Source of the DNA: Cryptomeria japonica
Lineage: Eukaryota; Streptophyta; Pinopsida; Cupressales; Cupressaceae
DNA: 64,000 nt
Direction of reading: 5' to 3'
Assembly (NCBI RefSeq): GCF_030272615.1
Contig: NC_081406.1
Span: 396,948,439 to 397,012,438, forward strand
The translations under genes and the position numbers were made by a program. Below are positions 44,816 to 56,664 of the stretch, one piece after another. The first letter of the stretch is position 1. Each line of letters opens with the position of its first letter. The notes beneath the pieces are model-generated. The model was not told where the DNA came from, searched no databases, and was given only the letters and a program-made list of their open reading frames with translations.

Positions 44816-45793
44816 ACACACTCCCAAAATTTAAACAAACGTAGCGCGTATGTGCTATTTATAGTAAAAATAGCACGTACGCGATTTTTATAGTTAAGAT
44901 AGAACATACGCGCTTCTTACACCATAAGTACCCCGTACACACTTGTTATACCATAGGTACCCCATATGCACTTTTGACTATTTAGGCTTGGGAATAGGCC
45001 TATATGACAAAGCTATGGTTTGGAAGTTTGATTTCCCTCCATTTCCCTCCTTTTTGACATGTTTTATTTTATCAACTTGGTTTCTTGACTTTTTCATCAT
45101 CAGGTTTACACTTCATAAAGTGGGTATTTCTAAAATTGCCACCATATTTTCACCCATCTTCTGAGCTTTCTAACCATATATTTTTTTTAAAATTTGAACG
45201 ACAATAACATATTATTATTGAATTTCTTTTACCAGCGTCTCCATAGTTCTCACAGACATACGTGCACCATATTTTTAATAACTTTTAATATACTTATCCA
45301 AATTTAAAAAACTTTATATATTATTGTAGTGCACTTGATTCTTTACAATTTATTAAAAAAAATTGTATTTTGGATGTTTTTAGTGCAACTTATGCTTCGC
45401 GCATGAACAGGTACCTAATTTTTCAGAATGTGCTCGATTGGAAAAATCATTAAAAAAACTACTCAACAAAAAATTACAAAAAAATACACACCTTCTATTT
45501 CTCACTCTTAACTATCTTTCTGCAAAAGGATTTGTCAAAATACTAAATCTAACTATGACTTTTTTGATGCGCACGTCAGACACTATGTTATGTTTTTCTA
45601 AAAAAATCAAGGTCTATTTTTTGTGCACGAAGGCTTTGACCCCCTTAATATTATCCAATTTTGAAAAAAATTAGTATTTTGGAAACTAGATTCAGAGCAC
45701 TAAAATATTTGTTATTTGATTATCTTCATATCTTGAGTGGATGACTTTCAAATTTTTCCTCCAAGTTCAGGTTCACTTGATTTGAGAAAAAAA
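44816..45793. other. Right internal part of H, no gene seen
   Basis: It has short subterminal motifs with TACGCG at 44830-44920, then AT-rich sequence. Small frames here have no recognisable domain. Confidence 0.6.
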
Positions 45794-45839
45794 GTGTCCA
45801 CTTATACCCCCCTTTTTGACCACCATCTTTGTGCACTTA
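45794..45839 (-). repeat. Right terminal inverted repeat of H
   Basis: The inverse of 35486-35521, with an 11-base C-rich insertion (about 45803-45813). It ends CTTTGTGCACTTA. Confidence 0.75.
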
Positions 45840-46189
45840 CCTGCATGTTTGCAACCAATTTATTAAATGTTGTCTCAATTGGCTCTCTCAATGGAGTGTA
45901 TTTTCTTGGAGGCTTTGATTATCTTTTAGCATTCACTTGATTATTCGAATTGGATGAGCTTGTACCTAGGAAAGTCATCTTTGGTTTCACCATATTTGCA
46001 TCTACTACCCCATCATTGACTATGTTCTTGTTCTTGTTCCAAAAGTGGGGTTCATCTTTCCAATTTGTTTCCTCTTTGTTATCCCTGAGTAGCTTAATGG
46101 TGCCTTGTTCAATAAGGACTTTCTCAACTACCAATCCCTTTGCAATGACTTCCTTAAAGTGGACAAATAAGATTTTCTTAGTTCATATC
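45840..46189 (-). pseudogene. Tat-like element G: middle of gag
   Basis: On the minus strand, reading in from solo LTR M: GYELRKSYLSTLRKS, then in another frame GLVVEKVLIEQGTIKLLRDN, WNKNKNIVNDGVVDAN and TFNKLVANMQ. VLIEQGTIK and the WN-K-N-VNDGVVDA block are typical of Tat-type gag. A frameshift and a stop break it. It ends where H begins at 45839 and resumes at 35485. Confidence 0.7.
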
Positions 46190-46636
46190 TATAGGATTTT
46201 GCCAAGATCAAGGGCACAATGAAAAGCATAAAAGAGACAATAGAATGACAAGAACAAACTGTATTCTTATCAATATGCAAAATGATCAACTGGATTAACC
46301 AATACAATGAATATATGCGTACTTATATAGGCAAGGCCATATGGATGTATGAGTATACAAATATGACGTGGTTCACTGAGAAACAAGGGTAGGTAAGAAA
46401 TACTAGGGGTAGGTAGGAGAAATAATATAATATTCCACAAGAGGTGGGTGACCCACCGAATGTGGAGTGTAACAGCAAAATAAGACTACAAAAGGTGGAT
46501 TTTCTCCTACAAGCTCTATCCCTATGTGCACACTTTCCTAAGTGTCTCAAATCCAAACTACGAAGAGATGCATTATCCTAAGTTAACTTAAGTAAAGTGT
46601 AATAATATCCAAAATGAATATTTATTTACACCAACA
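46190..46636 (-). repeat. Solo LTR M (447 bp) with target duplication ATATC
   Basis: On the element (minus) strand it starts TGTTGGTGTAAAT and ends AAAATCCTATA. ATATC occurs on both sides (46185-46189 and 46637-46641). The gag frame of G reads through if the LTR and one ATATC are removed (KDIG then YELRK), which confirms the borders. A TATATAAG box lies on the minus strand at about 46325-46332. No internal sequence remains. Confidence 0.85.
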
Positions 46637-47330
46637 ATATCCAATATCCTTGTTGATATTTTGAGTAAACATTTCCACCATTTGTTTTTGTGGGATATCA
46701 CAAGAGCATAGACTAGCAAGAGCTCCCCATCGCTGTAATAATGAAGCAAAGGACTCTCAATTTTTTTGTTTGGTATTGCACAAAGTAGTCACTGACACAT
46801 CTGTTTCAATATTATATGAGAAGTGTTGTATAAAAGCTTCTGCTAAATTACCCAATGACTTGATTCAGGTGGAAGTTGGGAGAACCTTTCCATAGATTGT
46901 CCACCTAAACTTTGTGGGAACACCCTCATCAAGTATGTTTCTTCTCTTTCTACCTCAATGCAAGCCGTGAAAAATTCTCTTATATGTGCCTTAGGATCTC
47001 CCTTGCCTCTATACTTATCAAATTTTGGTGTCACAAAATGTGGAGGAAATGGAGGGATTGGAATAATTTTGTCAAATGGATAAGGACATATATCTTTCAT
47101 TGTGTATTCTTGCTTTGGTGCATTCATATCTTCCATTTGTTTTTGTAAATCCTTGATTTGTTGTTGCAAGTCATTCTTAGGTGGTCGTCTTATCTCTTTG
47201 AGTTAGTCCATGCTTGAGCCACTAGGCAGATGAGGAGGGATATAATGCATGCGTGAATGATGTTGGTCATAGATTTGTTCATATGGAGGAGGAACATAGT
47301 TGTAGCTAGCATATGGACCACTTGGTATGT
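46637..47330 (-). pseudogene. Tat-like element G: gag N-terminal part
   Basis: The open stretch 46843-47169 on the minus strand contains YTMKDICPYPFDK, IPPFPPHFVTPKFDKYRGKG, DPKAHIREFFTACIEVEREE and YLMRVFPQSLGG, a classic capsid region of plant Ty3 gag of Athila/Tat type. Downstream, NINKDIG leads to solo LTR M. Upstream, a P/Y/H-rich stretch (VPPPYEQIYDQHH) continues to 47330, where another LTR-like insert begins. It is broken by several stops. Confidence 0.78.
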
Positions 47331-47850
47331 GTCACAATCCATAAGTTTTAGTTTTATTAAATAATTATTTTTGACTCGTTTAATGAATGTAATTACCATA
47401 TTAATTATTTCAATGGATAAATTTAAAATAAATTTATAGTTGTAATTGTAATTGTAATTATAATGAAATGATTTATAGAGAAGTATGTCATAACATAAGA
47501 AAAAAAATTCCCCTGAAAAACTTTTAATACTATATTGAATTGGCAGTGTGAGAACTATTAGATTTATTTGAGAACTGATTATTAGAGATAATATAGAGGA
47601 TTTATCAGTTAGAGATTTAACTAATTCTTTAAGCATAAACACAAAGTAGAGGAATGGAGATTTAAGTTTTTCCTTACTTTGTTGAGAGAAACAACTCAGT
47701 CAAATGATAGAATCATCTTGATTAATTGAACTTGGCTAGCCACATGTATATAGTCGCTTGATCAAAGGAGATTGAATATAGGAGATCCTTCTTTCATAGG
47801 CAGGTTATCATATTGTTTTCTTAGCACAATCTGTTCGGACACACGGGGCA
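47331..47850 (+). repeat. LTR-like insertion N in G gag
   Basis: It starts TGTCACAATCC, like the 5' ends of the chromovirus LTR and of solo LTR L. It interrupts the G gag N-terminus, which seems to resume at about 47851 (HSPTSLPNL on the minus strand). The right border and target duplication could not be fixed (GTATG on the left; nothing identical on the right). It is about 0.5 kb and noncoding. Confidence 0.5.
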
Positions 47851-47933
47851 TGCGTATAAATTTGGCAAGGAGGTTGGAGAATGGGGAGGAACATCTCTAG
47901 CTTCAAGGGCTTGTGGAGAATGCATGGTGGAAG

Positions 47934-47935
<2 letters not shown>

Positions 47936-47977
<42 letters not shown>
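47936..47977. repeat. TA dinucleotide repeat
   Basis: About 20 uninterrupted TA units. Confidence 0.95.
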
Positions 47978-47979
<2 letters not shown>

Positions 47980-48667
47980 AATCAAGAGCAGCCATACCGA
48001 GTCTACAATGGGTTATAAAAAAGAAGAAGAAATGAAATTAGTTTGAGAACAACTTGAAAAGAGGAGAACACATATGAATCTTAGAAAAATTATTCCTTCT
48101 CTACTATTATGCGTTGCCCTTTAATGAGAGAGGAAGCGAGAGAAACTCTCAATAATTAATTTAGTGTAGGTGAAAGAATAGAAGCTCCAAGACAAATATA
48201 TCACCACACAACATTACCAGGTTCCTTACTGTTTTCTTTTCAACCTTATGATATTTGGCATTTCAATACTCTGTTAGAAGAATCTAGTATAGGAAAAATT
48301 TGATATTTTAGTGAATATTATTTTCCATCAGCATATTTCAATCGATGGCTGATATAAACCCTTTACATGATATCCTCTCCAACATCAGTTTGATCCCTAA
48401 CCTTAAAACTAGACATCGGTACAAACTTGCAGTCTTGTAGGCGTTGCAATATTTTCTGTGATATTTCGAAGTAATCAAAATTATTAAGGCTAACCTTAAC
48501 GAATTGTATTGAAACCACAATTGACCATGTTTTCCATATCATGTGTCTATGTCTATATTTGACAATTTCCTCTATCTCCTTATATCTGAATAGTTAGAAT
48601 TATAGTGGATTTGGAGACTAACTATTTGAGTTAAACTATCGCTCTTTTAAAATTATATCTCTGCCTG
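47978..48667. other. No gene recognised
   Basis: AT-rich sequence with no domain. It may be the leader of element G or the flank of the LINE. Confidence 0.5.
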
Positions 48668-48720
48668 TGTATTTTTTTTTTTTGGTCGATAAACGACTAT
48701 GCCATAGATTTATATATTAT
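48668..48720 (-). repeat. Probable LINE 3' tail
   Basis: A run of T on the plus strand followed by GGTCGATAAACGACTATG, that is, GTCGTTTATCGACC plus poly(A) on the minus strand. A short hairpin or stem sequence followed by poly(A) is usual at LINE 3' ends. Strand agrees with the LINE to the right. Confidence 0.55.
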
Positions 48721-50880
48721 AGAAGATAAACAAGATTATAAAAAATTAGCAGAATTTATGTCTGCCATTAACAATCTTATTTTAGCAGGATAATTCAAAA
48801 GTAAATATTCAACTAGAATCAGTCCTTAGGGTCTATGAACTGTAACTTCTAACCAGTCTCTTTTCCTTTCTGCTTCACAAAACTTCATACATACATATTA
48901 AAATGAAAACAATAATTTCAAAACAACTGAGAGAAATTGAAAATTTAAAGCTTCATCCTGCAACTCCAACCCTAGGTAGGAGAGCCCAAGTTAGAGCGGG
49001 GTTGACCTCTTCTCAGAACATGACCTCGACCTTGTGGCCAACCCCTTCATCTTCCACAAACATCAGCCTGACCATGACCGTGGCTCCATTGAGGATCATC
49101 TTGTTCCTCTCCACTTGCAGGTATACCATTGTGCTCTTCTTTTGGTTTGAGAATATGTTTATGATGGCAAAGTCTCTAAATTCATCCCCTCTGTCTTGAT
49201 TTTCAAGTTCATCTGATAAGGACTTCCATTTGAGGTACCTAAATTCCATTGCTACAAAATCCCTATGCCGCACGAGAGCAAGGCCTTGAAGATCAAGAAG
49301 GAAAGGATAGAAATTTATAATTTCTCCTACTTGTCAGAGAAGGGCCATGTCCCCAAGCCGAGGAAAGCCAATTCCATGAAGAACATATTTGAGGACTATA
49401 TCCAAGCCTACCAATACTTCTTCATCAAACAACTGAGAGGCCAATACCTTCACCTCAACCTTTGGGACATGGTTGTCAAGCAGTGATGCCACAAATCTTG
49501 AAGAGGTGTGAGAATTGTCCCTTGGATATTCATTTATTTCCAAATGACCCTGGCTTAGAATTAATTTGACTGCCAAGATTACCATTGAATCCAAGTTATG
49601 AAGAAGTCTTTTAGCCTTTGGTCAAAATTTTCTTTGAAGGAAACTTGATTGTTCAAGCTAAGCTAGAGAAATTAGAGTATCCTCTCCAAAACATGATATA
49701 GGTTCTAGAAATTCCCTCACTATAAAGTCGAAAGGGTCTTCCATTAGCACTGCGAAGGAGTAGGAAATTTCACTCTCCCACCAACTAAGGCCAGTGACTA
49801 AGATTGAGAAAACTCAGCTTTAGTGATAGTAAATACCATTATACTAGCCGAGTTCAAAAAATAGCCTACATGAGAACACCTCTCATAAATGATTGCCACC
49901 ATCAATCTCTCTCCAACCTGCAATCTCTAAGAAATGTGTCTCGATTAATTAAGCAATGGGAGGAAGGGTGGCACTGGGATATACTCCCAAAATTTAGATT
50001 AATAAATTCCTTGGATCCTGACCACGATGCCTACCAAAACTCTCCAAACAATAAAGTCGACTATCTTACCAAGTTTGAGGAAGATTTGTTAGATTACCAA
50101 GATATTATCCAACCACCTCAAACCATGCTATCTCCAGACCATTTAATATTATCTGACAATAAGTACCACCAAATTTGAAAAATCTTTCATCACTTTTGGC
50201 AAATTTCCTCTAAATATTTGTAGCGGGTTAATCATCAAACTTAGGAAGCAATAATGAGTGCAATGGATGACATCGACTTCTAGCTTAGCCACTAAGGCTA
50301 ATTTCATACAAATGATGGAATGCAATGGGGTGACATTAACATCCAACTCATCCACTAGAACTAATCCCGTACACAGCTAGTCATTGGCATATTAATCAAT
50401 GTTGGTTGTCGTTGGAGGCCTTAATGGAACAATACGTTCACATTTTAAAATTTTAAAATCCTTTCAACAGAGAGGCACACGAAACTAAAGAAGGGGACTA
50501 AACTGATGGTTGACATTAATCCATACCCATGAATATCTAAACTTGAATTTTAAGTTCAAAGGAAGTGTTCATACCGATTTCTGAAAAGACATTGATGAGA
50601 GAAAGAAAGAAAGACTTTAAAATGCCATAACCCTTCATTTGAAAGATTTCCTAAATAATTCTCAACTTAGGTTTGGCAATCAGACTCGCTCTCAATAGAG
50701 AACACACATTATTCCTGGAGAATTTGAGCAACACTGTTGTGAGGGAAGGACACCTGATTACTTGTATACTTCTCTATTTGAAACATTGAATCCATAAGCA
50801 TATAAGTCTTTAGCCTTGACACTGCCTCAAGAGAGCACTAAATGGATCATTGGATCCCTTGAAGATTTAAATCTTCAACC
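48721..50880. other. Unassigned stretch with unrecognised short ORFs
   Basis: Plus-strand frames at 49265-49486 (MPHESKALKIKKERIEIYNF) and 49804-50178 (IKQWEEGWHWDILPKFRLIN), and a minus-strand one at 49013-49273, look protein-like but match no family I know. They could be remnants of another element inserted in the LINE 3' region. No function is claimed. Confidence 0.3.
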
Positions 50881-50901
50881 CGCCAACTGAGAAGAATCCC
50901 T

Positions 50902-51310
50902 TTACCCTGCTTTAGAGAGAGCATTTGCCTTTGTATTAGCTTCCCTATAGATATGTTTGTAGGAGAAATTATCAAACATAGACAAAGTTGATAAGATTTT
51001 ATCAAGTAATGCTTGCAATCTCCAATTAGGGGAATTTTTTGATCTAATTGCATTGATGGCGATTGCGGAATCCCCTTCAACTTCTAAGTTCTTAATTCCT
51101 CTTCTAGACCATTCCATGAGACCCAGTAGGAGAGGTTTAAATTCTACAATGTTATTAGTATCTGGAGGGATTGGAGTGGCCAATTTACCTTTAATTATAC
51201 CTTTTATGGTCTCTGACTACACATCCAATTCGAGAAGCACCTGGATTTTCTTTGGAAGCCCCATCAAAATTAAGTTTTAGCCAACCAACCCTAGGAGAAA
51301 TCCAAACTGC
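50902..51310 (-). pseudogene. LINE RNase H domain
   Basis: The minus strand encodes ISPRVGWLKLNFDGASKENP, then after a one-base frameshift NIVEFKPLLLGL, LEVEGDSAIAINAI and KHIYREANTKANALSKAG, ending in TAG. NFDGAS (first Asp), the E in VEFKPLL, GDS (Asp) and REAN-KA-ALS are the RNase H signatures found in plant LINEs and related host proteins. The Asp of the usual KADALS is now Asn, so the last catalytic residue is lost. It lies on the same strand as and downstream of the LINE zinc finger (55055-55309), so it is probably the end of the same ORF2, separated by AT-rich DNA and solo LTR J. Confidence 0.75.
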
Positions 51311-51319
51311 ACTTTCTCT

Positions 51320-52183
51320 ATCAAGATTCTTATTCGAGTAAAAGTACAAAGCTATGTTACAGTTTTATAAAGGAAATGGTCAATCCTGATTCAACTTTTT
51401 AAATTAAATCAATAGAAAGTAAAATATATGTTTTGAATTTTGAAATGATGTAAACTAATAAAATTTATATTCTTCTGTCTATTTTATGTTTTTAATTTTA
51501 ATATAAAATAAAAAATTAATTGAATGTAGTTTTTTATAAAGTAAACACTAGAATTTAGTTGTTGATAAAATGCTGAAATTGAAGTTATACAAGCCACCAC
51601 ACTTTATTTAGTAAATTTTACTTTTTTTTCTTCAATTTTTTTGTGCATATTGATAGTTTGAAGTTTTAGTGCATGGATATATTTTTAACTATTTTTTATA
51701 AATATATATTTTTTAATAAATTTGAAAAGTTACGTGTGCTAAAATATAACTCTTTCCAATTCCCACCACCTTTTTTCTTAATTATCTATCCAAATTATAA
51801 AATAATTATATCTTCTTGACATAGATTCTTTTCTCTACTACATCATATTTTTTTCATTTAAAAAAAATAAATATTAGTATTTTTCCTTGACAAGATAATC
51901 AACCTTATATTTTAGTGCTGATAACCTACTTTCAATAAAAATAAAATATAAACTATGAAAACTAATTAAAATATTAAAAGATATATATTTTGGAAAATTC
52001 ACTTATAGATCTATAAAAAGGTATTTTTAAATTTAAAAAAAAACATTATTTATAAGAGTAGGAGTTATTGAAACATCAAGTGTTTTTATTTTTCTGGTAA
52101 TTAGATCCAAAGTGGTATAAAATATATATTTAGTAGACACTTAGGAAAGTTGTGGTCCATATATAGCTTAGCTATAATGAATG
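51320..52183. other. AT-rich, no gene seen
   Basis: Mostly A/T homopolymer-like sequence between the LINE RNase H piece and solo LTR J. Nothing recognised. Confidence 0.6.
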
Positions 52184-54758
52184 TGTTAGACACAATGCAC
52201 CACTGAGAGGGGGGGTGAATCAGTGGTTCTTAATCTTTTTCCCTTTAACTAACTTATGTGTGTATACCAGTTATGGGATCTAACATAATGTAGACTTACC
52301 ACTTAGTGAGGAGACAAACACAAAAGAAATCACACACAAAGGGACATTTCATAACACTAGTATGTACGAGGAAAACCCAAGATGGGAAAAACCTCAGTGA
52401 GAAATGTTGCTGGAGTCTACTACTTCAATCCAACCTCACAATCAAAACTCTGTTACAATATTTAGGGCTACAACCCAAGGAGATACAACCCCTAATTTAG
52501 GGCACCAACCCAAGGAGCACCAACCCTTGACTTATTTATGGGCTACAACCCAAAGGAGCTACAACTCCTGCACCGAGCTACAACTCAGTGTTCACAAAGA
52601 TAACTTCAAATAAAAAATCAATATTACTATTATAAGTGAATCTTGTAACCATCTCATATACCTCTCTCTATCAGTGAGACACTTTCCCAGCTATACTGAC
52701 TCATTCTTCTACTGCTCTCATCTGCTACTTCCTTGCCGGTAAACTCTACCAATTCACCTCTCCTTTGTTCTTCTCTACTGGATCTCCTCCTCTCTGCTCT
52801 GGACTTTATCGGTACTATGCTCTGTCGGTTTTGTGTCTGCCTTTTCTACAACTTCCTTCACTTCTTCTCTGCCGGTATGGACACTACCAGTTCTGTATTG
52901 CTACCGGTTGAACACTTCAACCTAGTTCTCCCTCACACTGCTCTGCTCTCACATGTAGAAGTAACACTTGATCAATTTGCAACACTATCTTCCTCTCTTT
53001 GGAAGCACTGCTCTCTCATCTAGCAACCCCCTTCAATGATTTTGGTTTCCTTATTTATAACCTGGTTTTCCCGCCAAAAGCCAATTCAAATCTCAAGCAG
53101 TTAGGGTTTCCTCATCAACCTCGAGGAAAACCAAATCCAATCAGATCTTGTCTGGTCTGATCTCCCAGACAGTGAACTGTACATCTCTGCCATTAACGCG
53201 CCTTCCAATAAATGTCTTCTAATCTTAGCAACTACGACCTCAGCTCTCGACCTGCCTCTATCAAAATGCCATTAATGTTTCTGTTGTTTCCTTCTTGAAG
53301 TCTTCTCACAATCTGATCTTCTTGCTTAGATCTAGGCACCAACAACTCCTTTATTTGTCTTTATAGCTCATTCTTCCTCGAGCCGCACTCTTCTGATCCA
53401 ATCCACAAAACACAAGATCCATATTAAGTGCACACCTGTAGAGACAACTATCTTTGCACGACATTCCACCGACCTTTGCATGCTTGCCACTTTATCTCCA
53501 CGCGGATTCCATGTCAACATCCTCCTCTTCTTGAACAACTATGTTAGTATGGATTGGATCACTGACCAATTCTATTGCCGGGTTCATTTACCAGTATACT
53601 AACCCTACCAGTTAAACCCTCAAACCAGTTTGTCATCAACCTTGCACTCTGCTTCCCTTCCGATGAACTACTCAATCGGTCAGCACTCTTGCTAACCTGC
53701 CTTATGCACAAATTCATTAGATGGGGAGTCTTTTGCATCTACACCTTGTCCATATTATCGGTGAACTTACATGCCGGTAAACACTCTTGATGACACCATG
53801 TCATCAACCTTCAACAAATTTCCTCTTTAGTCTGGCCTTTTTCCTCTATCTGCATCTTCTCAGCCTTGCCTTCTCCCTGATCGGCTCATACCATATCTCA
53901 ACCAGTTTGTCAAAGTGATAAACTCATCACTCTTCATCTGTACCGGCATCTCAACATGCCTTCTCAGACAATCCAGTGCTTATCCCTGATTGCATGCACT
54001 TAAGGCCTTCTTTTGATTCACCAGTAGATCCGGTGTGAGCCTTCAAACACCTGCCTTTGCCTCATCTTCCTTATATCACATGACTATGATGCAAACCATG
54101 CATAATAGGATATAAGTTCCACTTATCGGTGGGAGTGTGTCCTTTTTATCTACATCCTGCAGTGCACTCATGTGGCTTATGTTTGTGCAACAAACCTTGA
54201 AACAGGCACATGTGATCTAGTGTGGGCACATTCACTGTCAGTCATTTCTTCTCATGATAACTGCATCTTCATCCGGTGGGAATCTTGTTATTCTACAACC
54301 TCACAGTATACTGATGACCTGTTCATCCTTCTCCTCCCGTGTTGATGTGATTTAGGTAGCATTATGCCTCTTCATCACAAACAACAACCAAGAATCCTAC
54401 TCATACTGCTTGTTCACTGGTCATAATCTTTCTGGTTGACAACCACTCACTTGGTTGAACTGTCATCCCCATGTCAACACATCACTTACCAGTTGACATC
54501 CTTTCCTTATCGGTGAAGCACTGTACCGATAACCAATCCATTTCATCCACACAACTTAGGCACTAACTTGTGTACCAGTAATACCAGTGGTCATGCATCT
54601 GAATGACATTCTCTTCCTTACCTTACCAGTGTCCTGCAACATAAAGTGATATCAAAGGTATCTCAACCTATATTCCTCCATGAGAGTGTTGCACATACAT
54701 CTCTCATACCGATAGACATCCCATACCGGTTGAAATCAACGACAACACAATGCCAACA
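52184..54758 (-). repeat. Solo copia-type LTR J (2.6 kb)
   Basis: On the plus strand it starts TGTTAGACACAATGC and ends AATGCCAACA. Flanks GAATG (52179-52183) and TAATG (54759-54763) match 4 of 5. It has the shared C-tract motif on the minus strand near its left end (about 52204-52222), many ACCGGT-type motifs, and no primer site, polypurine tract or coding domain. It is more than twice the length of the other copia LTRs here. Confidence 0.68.
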
Positions 54759-54989
54759 TAATGTATATAGACCATATGTTTGACTAAGATTAATATTTAG
54801 TTAGAATTACTTAAATTCACTTGTGCTGATAAGTTGGCCTGAAATGTGACACAGTTTTGTTCTTTTACTCATTCCCTATAAATGGGAGAATTTTTAGGCC
54901 ATTCCATCTAAGCCTAGAACTCTGCCATTCTAGTTAGTGAATTATTTCTTCAAATTAGGATGGAGAACTAGTTTGCAATTAATATTCTC

Positions 54990-56659
54990 AACAATTGAAG
55001 TTTCTATAGAGGAGAGGACTACTTCTAACTTCCTCACTTTGTTATCAAAGAATCCTATTTCACTCTTTCCAAATTTCCCATATAAGACAAGGAGAGATTT
55101 CCCAAAGAGAACTTAGAATGCCATCCTTGAAAAAGTGAAACTATATCATTGGGAAGAGTTGTAACCCAACCAAGTTTAGCACACAACCATCTCCAACACT
55201 TAGCTGAAAAGGGGCAATTCAGAAGGAGATGATCTACTGTTTCCTCATGAGATTTACACAAAATGCATCTAGATGGACCCTCAAATTCCATCTTCCTAAA
55301 TTTCTCCATTGTGAGGATTTTCTTTTTTGCTGCTAACCATGCAAAAATGTCAGCTTTGGGAATGACATTGCTGATCTAGATTTTTTTTTTAGAAATACCT
55401 AGATCATTGGGGGTAGCCTGGTTGGCAAGAAGATTATATCTTTCCTTAGCATCGTATTGACCAGATTTTGAAGGGGTCCAAATAAGAGATTCTTCTCCAT
55501 CTCTGATAACCAGTTGCCTACCTTTTATTTTCTCATAAATATGATCCAATTCAATGGAAGTGAGGGAGACCTTCTAATTTCTTCCAACACCAACCAAATA
55601 ATGAATTATCCCTTGAAATATCTACATAATCCATTACATAAATTCCCCAATTTTGTCTTAGCCAATCTCTTGTGGCCTAGACAGAAATTAGGCTATCTAA
55701 GCTTGGGTATCCCCCCCATGAGTCTTCCCAGAATATGCTTGATGACCCACCATGGAAATCCCAAGAGACATGATATGCTACGAAGTTCCCGCACCTTAGG
55801 ATAAAATTCCATATTCTAGATCCTTTAGGAGGATTGGTGACTCTCAAGAAGTTTAGATGCTTTTACAATTTGTAATATATCTAGATTGCATCAATCTTAC
55901 CCATCTTGCTTTGGGATCCTTTAAAATTTTCCAAACTAGCTTGGCCCCCAAAGGTTGATTTTGGATCTGTTGGTTATGGATTCCTAACCCTTGTAAAGAC
56001 TTAGGCTTATAGATTTTATCCCAAGCAATTAATGCAATTCTATGATTTTCCTTTGTGTTCTGCCAAAATAAACTTCTCATTTTCTGAATGATGAAAGAGT
56101 TCATCCCTATTGTAAGCACTTGGAATGACATAAGATAAATAGATGGGCTAAAATGACCACTTGAAGCATAATCAATATGTCGGCCCATGAAAGCCACTTA
56201 CCTTTCCATGAATTAATGTTCTGTTCTATTTTGATCTTCAAAGGACCCATAGATTCAAGTTCCTCGAACCTCTATCAATAGGAATGTCCAAAGAGATGCA
56301 AGGAAAAGTACCTTTCTTACAGTTTAAGATCTTCAGAATCCTCTCTTTTGTGGGCAGTGGGGTTGAGAAGAAATAGATCTATGATTTCTCCCTATTGATA
56401 AACTGACCAGAGGTTTTACCATGAGTATTTAGGAGGCCATGAAGATGAACTGCTTCTCTTGATTTAGCTATGCCTAGAAGAAGAGTATCATCAACAAATT
56501 GTTGGTTGGTGGCAACAACGTTTGTAGTAATCTTGATGCCTTCTAACTCCTTTTGGGAATGCATGTCTTTGATGGATCTTCCCAAAGCCTTTGCCATAAT
56601 GATAAAAAGGAAAGGATATATTGGATCCCCTTCAAGGATGAAAAAAAATCCCTCTTATC
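54990..56659 (-). pseudogene. LINE ORF2: reverse transcriptase end and zinc-finger region
   Basis: Minus-strand pieces in order: EGDPIYPFLFIIMAKALGRS, then NQQFVDDTLLLG (the catalytic F/YADD motif, Asp pair intact) at 56379-56650; the connection region with SFQVLTIGMNSFI, SLFWQNTKENHRIALIAWDK and SLQGLGIHN (55853-56197); and the zf-RVT finger RCILCKSHEETVDHLLLNCP (55055-55309). These are typical of plant LINE ORF2 after the palm domain. Frames differ between the blocks and stops occur. The upstream half of the palm is at 60109 and beyond, on the other side of solo LTR L. Confidence 0.85.
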
Positions 56660-56664
56660 TTCCA
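56660..56664. repeat. Target duplication of solo LTR L, left
   Basis: TTCCA, identical to 60109-60113. Confidence 0.88.

Larger units (their letters stand above)
35486..45839. mobile_element. Inverted-repeat-bounded element H (candidate DNA transposon) carrying copia B
   Basis: A 36-bp end at 35486-35521 is the inverted match of 45794-45839, apart from an 11-base insertion in the right arm. The shared core is TAAGTGCACAAAGATGGTGG. The gag of element G stops at one end and resumes at the other, so the whole unit is an insertion. Without copia B it is about 3.6 kb and holds simple repeats, no transposase. The superfamily is undetermined: no 8-9 bp target duplication is visible, and a TA or 3-bp one cannot be told from the symmetric ends. 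Confidence 0.58.

Noticed and set aside
45825-45845. GCAGGTAAGT on the minus strand as a splice donor
   Set aside because: It coincides with the inverted end of H inside retrotransposon gag, and no acceptor fits at the other end.
47190-47642. 150-codon minus frame with a YN repeat
   Set aside because: It straddles the border between LTR-like insert N and gag; the YN run is a TAATTA-type repeat.
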